DNA from: a virus
Strand: one strand, 5' to 3'
Length of the DNA: 34,657 nt
Virus record (IMG/VR): IMGVR_UViG_3300042154_000151
Location: 1-34,657 of that record
Of this stretch, positions 16,270-21,475 are shown piece by piece. Position 1 is the stretch's first letter. Every line of letters begins with the position of its first letter. Below the pieces are notes generated by a model that was given only the letters and a program-made list of their open reading frames with translations, did not search any database and was not told the origin of the DNA. The position numbers were made by a program, and so were the translations under genes.

Positions 16270-16970
16270 ACACGACTTCTCAGCGCAATAAGCTCCAGCA
16301 CATTAGGATCATTTTCCTGACCCTTTGCTGGAGAGTACAGCGCTCGGTATCTTTCCTCTGCTTGCGGTCTTGGCTCGCACAAGTAATACACCGCAAGAGA
16401 CTTGCGTGCAAAGTCTTCTGGGCATTGGACTGGTCGTGAGAGTCCATGCAATGAGTTTGTTGTGTCAAACAGCACAGCACGATTGAATTTAGGCATCACC
16501 TCTTTTACGAGGTTAGACGGCTCGCTCCACATCCCTAAGTGACCGCCAAAGTCTTTGTGCCAGTCTGGTGTCAGATACACGATTAGATTTAATCGTCTCT
16601 CAAGCAAGAGTTTGGGGTGTATGGAGTAATCGAGATGCGGGTTTAACTTTCCCCCAGAGATGTGCCTGTGCATACCAGCGCCATGCAGACCAGCGTCAGC
16701 GTAGAGCGTGCAGCCAGTCAGGTGCTCAATTTGTTGCACAAAGTCAGGAGACACAAGGTGCTGCATTGCTTTATAAATACTGGCAGGGAAAGCACCCCAG
16801 TAATTCATGGTTGACTTGTGCTCAAGTGCATTGTTGTAATGCACCCAAAAATCTTTTACTGCGTCAAAGTCTTGAGATATTTGTAACGCTAGTTGCGGTG
16901 GAAAGAAGTCATCAATTACCAAGTGCTTGAACGGGTGCTCGGACTGCCAAGCGAATGTGTGTGTCTTCAT
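16266..16970 (-). CDS. 2-oxoglutarate/Fe(II)-dependent oxygenase (prolyl 4-hydroxylase-like)
   Basis: A 234-residue cytosolic oxygenase. The iron ligands of the double-stranded beta-helix fold are visible: H112 and D114 (NPHLDYSIH) and H175 (NSLHGLSRP); R189 (FARKSLAVYYL) is placed to bind 2-oxoglutarate. An N-terminal 'HPFKHLVIDDFFPPQLA' is typical of this group. Phage members of this family are often near structural or sugar genes and may hydroxylate proteins, sugars or nucleic acid; the substrate is unknown here. It is the last gene of the leftward operon and its stop overlaps the convergent virion gene by four bases. The start forms an ATGA overlap with the gene upstream. Confidence 0.88.
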   Translation of the reverse strand: MKTHTFAWQSEHPFKHLVIDDFFPPQLALQISQDFDAVKDFWVHYNNALEHKSTMNYWGAFPASIYKAMQHLVSPDFVQQIEHLTGCTLYADAGLHGAGMHRHISGGKLNPHLDYSIHPKLLLERRLNLIVYLTPDWHKDFGGHLGMWSEPSNLVKEVMPKFNRAVLFDTTNSLHGLSRPVQCPEDFARKSLAVYYLCEPRPQAEERYRALYSPAKGQENDPNVLELIALRSRV

Positions 16971-17338
16971 ATCTCACCAAAGAATGCAGCAGTTAACGGG
17001 TCACGCTTAATCTTGCGTCTGAGTTGGTTCTGCTTGGTTAGTCTTCTTTCCTTTGCGTCTGCATCTTCTTTGGCTCGGTGCTTACGCAACCGCGAGCTGC
17101 TGCTCACAGGCTCTGGCTTATCTGCATCCACTCCGATGCCGTAGCGATACACAGCAGACCATTGCGTCACACTCGTCTTACGCCACGACTGGATGTGTAC
17201 ATTGCCTTCTTTGCGTAACTTGGCGATCATGTCTCTGCTGGACCTGATAGTGCAGAACAGCACTTCAGCCAGCTCGACCGCGGTGTATCCCTTTTGAGTG
17301 ATCAGGGCTATGAGTCGAGGCAACCTGACTGGCTTCAT
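16967..17338 (-). CDS. Basic protein with N-terminal winged-helix-like segment, unknown function
   Basis: A 123-residue, strongly basic protein. Residues 1-60 (RLPRLIALITQKGYTAVELA, then RSSRDMIAKLRKEGNVHIQS) look like a winged helix-turn-helix, the second helix of which could read DNA. The C-terminal half is very rich in Arg, Lys and Glu (RLRKHRAKEDADAKERRL). It is chained by ATGA overlaps to its neighbours on both sides. A DNA-binding regulator of phage or host genes is a reasonable inference; no named family was recognised. Confidence 0.75.
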   Translation of the reverse strand: MKPVRLPRLIALITQKGYTAVELAEVLFCTIRSSRDMIAKLRKEGNVHIQSWRKTSVTQWSAVYRYGIGVDADKPEPVSSSSRLRKHRAKEDADAKERRLTKQNQLRRKIKRDPLTAAFFGEI

Positions 17339-17439
17339 TTGTCGTCGAGTCCAAAGTACAGAACTGCAAACATGACGGCTACTGCAATGACACCGCCAAG
17401 AATCAGCAAGACAATCATCGTCAGGATGTTTTCAATCAT
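17335..17439 (-). CDS. Tiny single-pass membrane protein
   Basis: A 34-residue protein with one hydrophobic segment (ILTMIVLLILGGVIAVAVMF) between short polar ends (MIEN and GLDDK). Its stop overlaps the start of the basic protein as ATGA, and its start lies within the last eight bases of the 65-residue gene. The precise overlaps on both sides are the main evidence that it is a real gene. Function unknown; small membrane proteins in phage operons may act in exclusion or lysis timing. Confidence 0.62.
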   Translation of the reverse strand: MIENILTMIVLLILGGVIAVAVMFAVLYFGLDDK

Positions 17440-17629
17440 AGTTAAGCCCTTTCAGTTTTAACTCAATATTCTTGGCGGTCTGCTCAATCTCACATCCCCC
17501 TTTGCCGTAATGGATACACTCATGTATCTGCTCGTCGGTGAGGGATACCCACGGCTTTTTGTAGGTCTGGATGTCGTCGTCGTCCACAACCTTGCGGTGC
17601 GGTACTGATATTCCTATGTGTCGTGTCAT
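17432..17629 (-). CDS. Small polar protein, unknown function
   Basis: A 65-residue protein containing DDDD, KPWVSLTDEQIHECIHYGKG and GCEIEQTAKNIELKLKG. The 'W.SLTDEQI..C' pattern is common in small early phage proteins that I know only as hypothetical. It has two Cys and two His within 15 residues (CIHYGKGGC), a possible metal site. It overlaps the upstream homing endonuclease by four bases (ATGA), and the small membrane gene follows. Role not known. Confidence 0.72.
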   Translation of the reverse strand: MTRHIGISVPHRKVVDDDDIQTYKKPWVSLTDEQIHECIHYGKGGCEIEQTAKNIELKLKGLNYD

Positions 17630-18114
17630 GCTGTCTTCTCCACATGAGTAAATAATTCTTCTCGTTTAAGTCTTGCTGCAAGTCCTGCTTCTTCTTTTGA
17701 ATAAAACATTCCAACAATTATTCTTTTTTTATTGTGAGAAATTGAAGCTATCCACTTTTTTGCAGATTCATGCCAGTGAACGCCTCTATACCCGCTAGTA
17801 TTATCTTTTCGTGGAGATATGTTTTCACAATTTTGCTTTTGAGTTGCAAGTCTCAAGTTGCACATCCTATTATCTGAACAATCTCTGTTTATGTGGTCAA
17901 TGTTCAACTCTGGAAAATGCCCGTAAACATAAAGCCAAGCCAGTCTGTGCGCTTTGTAATATTTACGGTCAACTCCAACATGGATATATCCACGCGGATG
18001 CTGTGTTCCAGCTATCTCTCCAACTTTTCTTCTTTTTACTTGTTTTATTCTCGTAAACAAGCCAGTTGTCTCACTGTAATGAAACAACTCTTTAAGTCTT
18101 AATTGATTAATCAT
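17626..18114 (-). CDS. Second HNH homing endonuclease with AP2-type domain
   Basis: A 162-residue paralogue of the endonuclease at 3711. It shares the order of elements: an N-terminal 'LRLKELFHYSETTGLFTR', the HNH core (AHRLAWLYVYGHFPELNIDH, N-x-x-L at SDNRMCNLRLAT) and an AP2-like C-terminal part (SGYRGVHWHESAKKWIAS, GMFYSKEEAG). I choose the ATG at 18114, not the one at 18129, because GAGGTG lies just upstream and the first residues then match the paralogue. It is AT-richer than its neighbours and sits inside an otherwise tightly coupled operon, with four-base overlap downstream and eight-base overlap upstream. Target site unknown. Confidence 0.88.
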   Translation of the reverse strand: MINQLRLKELFHYSETTGLFTRIKQVKRRKVGEIAGTQHPRGYIHVGVDRKYYKAHRLAWLYVYGHFPELNIDHINRDCSDNRMCNLRLATQKQNCENISPRKDNTSGYRGVHWHESAKKWIASISHNKKRIIVGMFYSKEEAGLAARLKREELFTHVEKTA

Positions 18115-18229
18115 GTCGCACCTCATCATTGGTGGAAGTCATCACTAAAAGAAAGTGACAGCAGGACGGTGATGAATCGCCTTTTCCTCCGCTAAAAGTA
18201 GCTGTCACTTGCATCTTAGCATTTTTCAT
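18107..18229 (-). CDS. Possible 40-residue gene, or the 5' remnant of a gene interrupted by the HNH endonuclease
   Basis: Starts in an ATGA overlap with the gene upstream and runs 40 codons before stopping just inside the HNH gene. The protein (KNAKMQVTATFSGGKGDSSP, then SCCHFLLVMTSTNDEVRHD) has no clear homologue that I know. The start context is good and fits the overlap style of the operon. The endonuclease start falls on its last codons, so it may be a gene cut short by the insertion. The 10-base inverted repeat at 18153-18210 lies inside it. Confidence 0.45.
   Translation of the reverse strand: MKNAKMQVTATFSGGKGDSSPSCCHFLLVMTSTNDEVRHD
18153..18210. repeat. Perfect 10-base inverted repeat, 38 bases apart
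   Basis: AAGTGACAGC at 18153-18162 is matched by GCTGTCACTT at 18201-18210. It lies between an unknown gene and the HNH gene, inside the possible 40-residue gene. It could be a recognition or insertion site, an operator, or coincidence. Half of it (GTGACAG) recurs in the control region at 20466 and 20540. Confidence 0.6.
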
Positions 18230-18699
18230 GTCTTTTCCAATATTGGTCTAGCTCTACGCATCATGATCTCTTTAGTGACAATATCAAGTGCCTTCTCAAG
18301 TTCGCCAATGGTGGTTATCTCAAGCATTGCGTCATGCAAAGCCATGCCGTAGTTGATCGCCATCAGCTCGGATGCCTTCGCCACAAACCTGTCGTCTCGA
18401 TTGATACCGCGACGCGATAACTCCAGCAAGGCATCCTGTCCTTGCTTGATCTCGTCTACATACTCATGCCCAATGCCAAGCCTTGAGAGAGCTTCGGAGA
18501 CATTGAGAGCAGAGATGATGGAGTCGATGTCGTAGCGCTTTGCCTGACCCGTCCTGAGAGCTTCTAGGGCAGAGTGATTCTTTATCTTTAGATCGAGTGC
18601 TGCACCGCCAGTCGTGGACACAAGTCTAAAACCGTTTAAGACATAGGTGGTGGCATCGAGGCGCACACCTTTGGGTTTGTATTTACTTCTTTTTCGCAT
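18226..18699 (-). CDS. Alpha-helical phage protein, unknown function
   Basis: A 157-residue protein. The N-terminus is basic (MRKRSKYKPKGVRLD) and the rest is mostly helix: SALEALRTGQAKRYDIDSII, NVSEALSRLGIGHEYVDEIK, RRGINRDDRFVAKASELMAI, EKALDIVTKEIMMRRARPIL. It has no membrane segment and no metal motif. Its start lies in the last 17 bases of the zinc-ribbon-like gene and its end overlaps the next ORF by four bases. I know similar proteins only as hypothetical genes in the early regions of proteobacterial phages. Confidence 0.78.
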   Translation of the reverse strand: MRKRSKYKPKGVRLDATTYVLNGFRLVSTTGGAALDLKIKNHSALEALRTGQAKRYDIDSIISALNVSEALSRLGIGHEYVDEIKQGQDALLELSRRGINRDDRFVAKASELMAINYGMALHDAMLEITTIGELEKALDIVTKEIMMRRARPILEKT

Positions 18700-18829
18700 T
18701 GCGTTTTAACCTTGGGCAGTTTATGCAGAACACTTTTTCCTTGGACTGACACACGCCAAGGGTCTCGCACTTGGTGCGTAGCGTTACCCACGGTGGCGGT
18801 GTTACCCATCTAGTTTTGACTTCCGTCAT
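18683..18829 (-). CDS. Small four-cysteine (zinc-ribbon-like) protein
   Basis: A 48-residue basic protein, too short to be found easily. It has four cysteines at positions 21, 27, 35 and 38 (KCETLGVC ... FCINCPR), a spacing that could bind one zinc, followed by a strongly basic tail (RLKRNAKKK). The start codon overlaps the stop of the repressor gene by one base (TAATG) and the end overlaps the next gene by 17 bases. The cysteines and overlaps argue for a real gene. It may be a nucleic-acid or protein-binding inhibitor of a host enzyme, but this is not shown. Confidence 0.68.
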   Translation of the reverse strand: MTEVKTRWVTPPPWVTLRTKCETLGVCQSKEKVFCINCPRLKRNAKKK

Positions 18830-19413
18830 TATGAATTCTTCTCTTTTAAGAATAATTGAACCAACATAATAAGATCGTATGTAGAAGTCTTTTGCAATTT
18901 TGAACAGATCAATATTGCGTCAATGTCTGCATGGTTTAGCAACTTAAAATTAGAGTTACTGCTTTCAATATCTCCTTCAAACTGCTCGCCAACAAGCAGC
19001 TCAAACTTTTCGAGTATCTCTTTAGTTGGTTTACTTCTGGCGGTTTCCCAATGAGCTATCGTTGATCTCAGCACGCAAAGTTCATTGGCTACATCTTCTT
19101 GTCTCAGGTTCTTGCGTTTTCTGGCGTAACGAAGCCAATGGGAAAGGCTATTCATGTTTAACGCAACGGCTGGAATAACTGATGATGCGTCTCTTAGCTG
19201 TGACTCACTAGCAATCAGAGTAAATTCACATTCAAAGAAATTGCAAAGCCTATCTAGGGCTGCCATGCGTGGATAAGAGTTACCAACTTCCCACTTGGCT
19301 ATTGACTGCTGGCTGATTGATACAGCGTCAGCAACCTGTTGCTGGTTTAGTCCTAGAGTAGTTCTCTCAAGCAGTAACTGCTTGGCAAACTTATTTGTGT
19401 AGTCTTCGCTCAT
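18829..19413 (-). CDS. XRE-family regulator with two helix-turn-helix domains (putative phage repressor)
   Basis: A 194-residue DNA-binding protein. The first HTH spans residues about 8-62 (KQLLLERTTLGLNQQQVADA, VSISQQSIAKWEVGNSYPRM). The second spans about 91-145 (HWLRYARKRKNLRQEDVANE, CVLRSTIAHWETARSKPT). Both have the usual QEDVA/SQQSIAKWE layout of the XRE/Cro-CI family. The C-terminus (about 150-194) is a short helical part with no peptidase motif, so RecA-stimulated self-cleavage is unlikely. It lies in the leftward operon that begins at the promoter by the operator at 20371, so it may repress its own promoter. Having two HTH domains in one chain is unusual for a CI-like protein. Confidence 0.85.
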   Translation of the reverse strand: MSEDYTNKFAKQLLLERTTLGLNQQQVADAVSISQQSIAKWEVGNSYPRMAALDRLCNFFECEFTLIASESQLRDASSVIPAVALNMNSLSHWLRYARKRKNLRQEDVANELCVLRSTIAHWETARSKPTKEILEKFELLVGEQFEGDIESSNSNFKLLNHADIDAILICSKLQKTSTYDLIMLVQLFLKEKNS

Positions 19414-19670
19414 TGCATCGCAATCATTTGCATCTCTAACTCTTTGACGCGCTCGGTCAACTCTTTGACGGTCAGCTCTGCAACCTCCAGCTCGTTGCCG
19501 TGAGCACGCAAGGACATCTTCATGCCAGCGTCGTAACCAACCATTGCACCTTTGTGCATTGCCTCTCTGACCAGTTTACCGATGTCTGGTGGCGACATGA
19601 TTCTGGCTTTGCCTTCGGCAGCAAGTATGTACTTCAAGACCATCTCGTCGATTTTCTTTTCTACTGACAT
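19410..19670 (-). CDS. Coiled-coil protein, unknown function
   Basis: An 86-residue protein. The N-terminus (SVEKKIDEMVLKYILAAEGK) and the C-terminus (ELTVKELTERVKELEMQMIA, a clear heptad pattern) are helical, with a Gly/Ala-rich turn in the middle. There is no membrane segment. An AGGA site lies just upstream inside the end of the preceding gene. Its stop overlaps the repressor start as ATGA, so both are translated together. It may be a regulator or multimer partner of the repressor (inference). Confidence 0.72.
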   Translation of the reverse strand: MSVEKKIDEMVLKYILAAEGKARIMSPPDIGKLVREAMHKGAMVGYDAGMKMSLRAHGNELEVAELTVKELTERVKELEMQMIAMQ

Positions 19671-19671
19671 A

Positions 19672-19815
19672 TTAGTTTCCTGTGGTTAAGATAAATCCAA
19701 TGACACCGACGGTTACGCCAGCAAGAAAGATGAAGACGCAATCAACAAGGCTGATATTGTTGTCTTGATAAGGACCGTCGACTTCAAAGTTCTCGGTGTA
19801 GTTTTGGTGTTTCAT
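19672..19815 (-). CDS. Small single-pass membrane protein
   Basis: A 47-residue protein. A polar N-terminus (KHQNYTENFEVDGPYQDNN) is followed by one membrane segment (LVDCVFIFLAGVTVGVIGFI) and a short tail. The start overlaps the stop of the gene upstream by four bases (ATGA) and only one base separates it from the next gene. It could act in superinfection exclusion or membrane signalling, as small membrane proteins of other phage immunity regions do; no direct evidence exists here. Confidence 0.68.
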   Translation of the reverse strand: MKHQNYTENFEVDGPYQDNNISLVDCVFIFLAGVTVGVIGFILTTGN

Positions 19816-20048
19816 TCGTCGCTTTCAGAGTTAAATGTTGTGAGGGCTTCTTCGCAGATATGATCCACGATGGACTGCATAAGAATGTGGGCGATGTCAA
19901 TGTCACCACAAAAGGCATTGACGAGGTTCATGCACTCAGGGAAGTCTGGCGCTTCTCCGTGATTTAATTCTGCTGGTTCGTGTTCTAAGAAGCAAACGAG
20001 AGTTACCCCTTCCACTTCGCACTTGAATCTGTACAGGTCTTCTAGCAT
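19812..20048 (-). CDS. Small acidic protein, unknown function
   Basis: A 78-residue strongly acidic protein with many Glu and Asp, including LEHEPAELNHGEAPDFPECM and the tail NSESDE. It has four Cys and is likely soluble. The AAGGA site lies just upstream of its ATG in the terminator-like spacer. Acidic small proteins of phages may mimic DNA and block host nucleases; this is a possibility only. It is coupled by ATGA to the next gene. Confidence 0.72.
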   Translation of the reverse strand: MLEDLYRFKCEVEGVTLVCFLEHEPAELNHGEAPDFPECMNLVNAFCGDIDIAHILMQSIVDHICEEALTTFNSESDE

Positions 20049-20060
20049 TGTTGTGTCCTT

Positions 20061-20081
20061 AAAAGATGGGGCTTTCGCCCC
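20061..20081 (-). terminator. Possible weak terminator or attenuator between the first two leftward genes
   Basis: On the minus strand a perfect 5-bp GC stem (GGGGC/GCCCC) with a GAAA loop is followed by ATCTTTT. The U-run is short, so it would act as a partial terminator that lowers expression of the genes after the first one. A GNRA loop makes the hairpin stable. Confidence 0.5.
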
Positions 20082-20088
20082 GTTGGTT

Positions 20089-20349
20089 TTACTTGCGTTC
20101 TACTGTGCCGACTAACTCGCCATCCATGATCTGGAACATAATTGTTTTAGCAACATTCAATGTTTGACGAGCACGCTCTACATCACCGTGTGCCATCAAT
20201 TCTTGAGCGTCAGACATAAGACCTGCGACGATCATATTTCCGCCAGTAAATTTGTAAGTGATAGATTGTTTTACTGACTCAATGTATGCGTCAATATCAG
20301 CAAAGCCATACATTGCTTCGTTGCGTGTAGTTTGTGTTGCGTTTGTCAT
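20089..20349 (-). CDS. First gene of the leftward operon, unknown function
   Basis: An 86-residue protein preceded by GGAG on the minus strand. The sequence shows helical stretches (NEAMYGFADIDAYIESVKQS, GLMSDAQELMAHGDVERARQ) ending in a Met/Glu-rich stretch (IMFQIMDGELVGTVERK). No motif is recognisable. It is transcribed from the promoter at 20382-20409 and its transcript may be cut back by the hairpin at 20061. As the first gene of the operon it may be made in larger amounts than the others. Confidence 0.78.
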   Translation of the reverse strand: MTNATQTTRNEAMYGFADIDAYIESVKQSITYKFTGGNMIVAGLMSDAQELMAHGDVERARQTLNVAKTIMFQIMDGELVGTVERK

Positions 20350-20370
20350 TTCATTTACTCCGTTGTGTTG

Positions 20371-20391
20371 TTGATATGCGTATCATATCAA
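20371..20391. promoter_or_regulatory. Palindromic operator
   Basis: A perfect 8-base inverted repeat (TTGATATG and CATATCAA) with a 5-base centre. It overlaps the -10 element of the leftward promoter and ends two bases before the -35 element of the rightward promoter at 20394, so a protein bound there could control both. The two-HTH repressor or the Cro-like protein is the likely ligand (inference). Confidence 0.78.
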
Positions 20392-20409
20392 AGTTGACTA
20401 CATCATCAA
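20382..20409 (-). promoter_or_regulatory. Leftward sigma70-type promoter for the 16266-20349 operon
   Basis: On the minus strand, TTGATG (-35, 20404-20409) is separated by 16 bases from TATGAT (-10, 20382-20387). The predicted start lies about 25 bases upstream of the first leftward ATG. The -10 is inside the palindromic operator. Confidence 0.65.
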
Positions 20410-20422
20410 GAACTATTTATTA
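20394..20422 (+). promoter_or_regulatory. Rightward sigma70-type promoter for the leader/sRNA
   Basis: TTGACT (-35, 20394-20399) is followed after 17 bases by TTATTA (-10, 20417-20422), with a start near 20429. The next coding gene begins only at 20609, and a strong terminator lies at 20532, so the immediate product would be an RNA of about 135 bases. Confidence 0.55.
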
Positions 20423-20428
20423 GACCCT

Positions 20429-20564
20429 ACAACTTTGTCGGGTATTACCGCCATAAAATACATAGTGACAGGGTGTAGTTTCCCTGTCTGCTGTGCCTTA
20501 TGTCTCCGCAAGAGGTGCAGTTGCCTTGATAGGGGCTGGGTGACAGGACTCAGCCCCTTTTTTT
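20429..20564 (+). ncRNA. Structured leader or small RNA with alternate pairing
   Basis: From the promoter at 20394 to the terminator at 20564 no good coding frame occurs; the longest plausible one has nine codons. A 7-bp hairpin (GACAGGG/CCCTGTC, 20467-20488) is followed by the terminator. GACAGG occurs at 20467 and again at 20542 in the terminator loop, and CCTGTC at 20483 and 20566, so arms can swap partners. It may be a stable regulatory RNA or an antitermination leader for the rightward operon. Confidence 0.42.
20532..20564 (+). terminator. Strong Rho-independent terminator before the Cro-like gene
   Basis: A 10-bp stem (GGGGCTGGGT with ACTCAGCCCC, one G-T pair) encloses a 6-base loop, GACAGG, and is followed by seven T. 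It stands between the rightward promoter and the first rightward gene. Confidence 0.88.
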
Positions 20565-20571
20565 GCCTGTC

Positions 20572-20601
20572 TTGTTGAAGTAGTCAATTCTAGGTTAACA
20601 T
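20572..20601 (+). promoter_or_regulatory. Second rightward promoter, giving a nearly leaderless transcript
   Basis: TTGTTG (20572-20577) and TTAACA or TAACAT (from 20595/20596) stand 17-18 bases apart, so transcription would begin at or next to the ATG at 20609. No clear Shine-Dalgarno site precedes that ATG, which fits a leaderless message like that of lambda cI from PRM. Confidence 0.45.
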
Positions 20602-20608
20602 ACTCAGC

Positions 20609-20821
20609 ATGAACTACATAACCGAAATCATAGAACGCGCTGACAAGGCGGGGTTCAAGATGTCCGATATATGCCGTGAAGCTGGCATAGATCAGGCTCA
20701 AATGTCTCGCTGGATAGCGGGGCATACCGTACCCCTGATCACCAGCATAGAGAAACTCAAAACCGCAACAGATCGCTTGATCGCTAACCGCATTGCATCA
20801 CTAGGGGTCAAGAATGATTAG
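20609..20821 (+). CDS. Cro-like helix-turn-helix protein
   Basis: A 70-residue DNA-binding protein and the first gene of the rightward operon. Residues 12-48 form the HTH (AGFKMSDICREAGIDQAQMS, then RWIAGHTVP), with the Ser-Arg-Trp of an XRE recognition helix. The remainder (SIEKLKTATDRLIANRIASL) is a helical tail. It is divergent from the leftward operon that holds the larger repressor, as in lambda Cro/CI. No good ribosome site is seen and the transcript may begin at the ATG. It may bind the operator at 20371 or sites inside the leader. Confidence 0.8.
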   Translation: MNYITEIIERADKAGFKMSDICREAGIDQAQMSRWIAGHTVPLITSIEKLKTATDRLIANRIASLGVKND

Positions 20822-21281
20822 ACAGCTTGGGATTGATGTTGGCAACAACGGTGCTCTGGCATTGGTAGTTGATGGCGTGCTGGAGTCTGTCGTCGATATG
20901 CCCATCGTCGAGATCAAGCGCGGTAAGACGACAAAGCGCCAAGTGTCTGCGCAAGCCTTGGTCGGTATCTTGAAGGATATGAACCCGACGCACGCAGCAG
21001 TCGAGAAGGTCAGCTCAATGCCAAACCAAGGCGTGAGTTCCATGTTTGCGTTTGGACGCTCTGCTGGTGTCATTGAAGGCGTATTAGCAGCGCTCCAAGT
21101 ACCTGTGACTTATGTCCAGCCAGCAGTCTGGGCAAGGACTATGAATAAGGGCTACGGCAAGGACGCATCAAGACACCGCGCAATGGAGTTATTTCCAGAC
21201 AAGCAAGAACTCTTTAAGTTGGTGAAGCATGATGGTCGTGCTGAAGCTGTGCTGATCGCAATGTGGGGGACTAAGCAATGA
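20814..21281 (+). CDS. RuvC-like Holliday junction resolvase
   Basis: A 155-residue nuclease of the RNase H fold that would cut four-way DNA junctions before packaging. Acidic residues match RuvC: D8 in 'LGIDVGNNGALA', E64 in 'HAAVEKVSSMP', and D140 with E144 in 'KHDGRAEAVLIAMWG'. The 'GVSSMFAFGRSAGVIEG' segment (73-89) and 'YVQPAVWART' (100-109) are also characteristic. AGGGG lies just upstream and the start overlaps the Cro-like gene by eight bases. Replicative recombination or branch removal is the likely role, in step with the nuclease, SSB and primase genes after it. Confidence 0.9.
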   Translation: MIRQLGIDVGNNGALALVVDGVLESVVDMPIVEIKRGKTTKRQVSAQALVGILKDMNPTHAAVEKVSSMPNQGVSSMFAFGRSAGVIEGVLAALQVPVTYVQPAVWARTMNKGYGKDASRHRAMELFPDKQELFKLVKHDGRAEAVLIAMWGTKQ

Positions 21282-21475
21282 TCGACGAAGAACGAGGCGC
21301 AATGCGCGAGCACATTGTTTGGCTCACCAAGGAGCTGGAGGACACCAGAATCAAACTCAAGGTAAGGGACGAGTTGCTGTCTGAGTTGCTTGATCCAGAG
21401 CAGCTCGGTCACGCAGTAACCAACGAGGTGCGCGGTCGCATCTACACACTTTTGCACTTACAGGAAAACAACTAA
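21278..21475 (+). CDS. Small coiled-coil protein
   Basis: A 65-residue protein, helical and highly charged (EHIVWLTKELEDTRIKLKVR, DELLSELLDPEQLGHAVTNE). It starts in an ATGA overlap with the resolvase and ends overlapping the nuclease ATG (TAATG). The heptad-like leucines suggest a dimer. Function unknown; an accessory factor for resolvase or nuclease is a guess from position. Confidence 0.7.
   Translation: MIDEERGAMREHIVWLTKELEDTRIKLKVRDELLSELLDPEQLGHAVTNEVRGRIYTLLHLQENN

Noticed and set aside
18153-18210. The shared GTGACAG motif as a proven operator family
   Set aside because: A seven-base motif is expected several times by chance in a genome of this size; the sharing with 20466 and 20540 is noted but not claimed.
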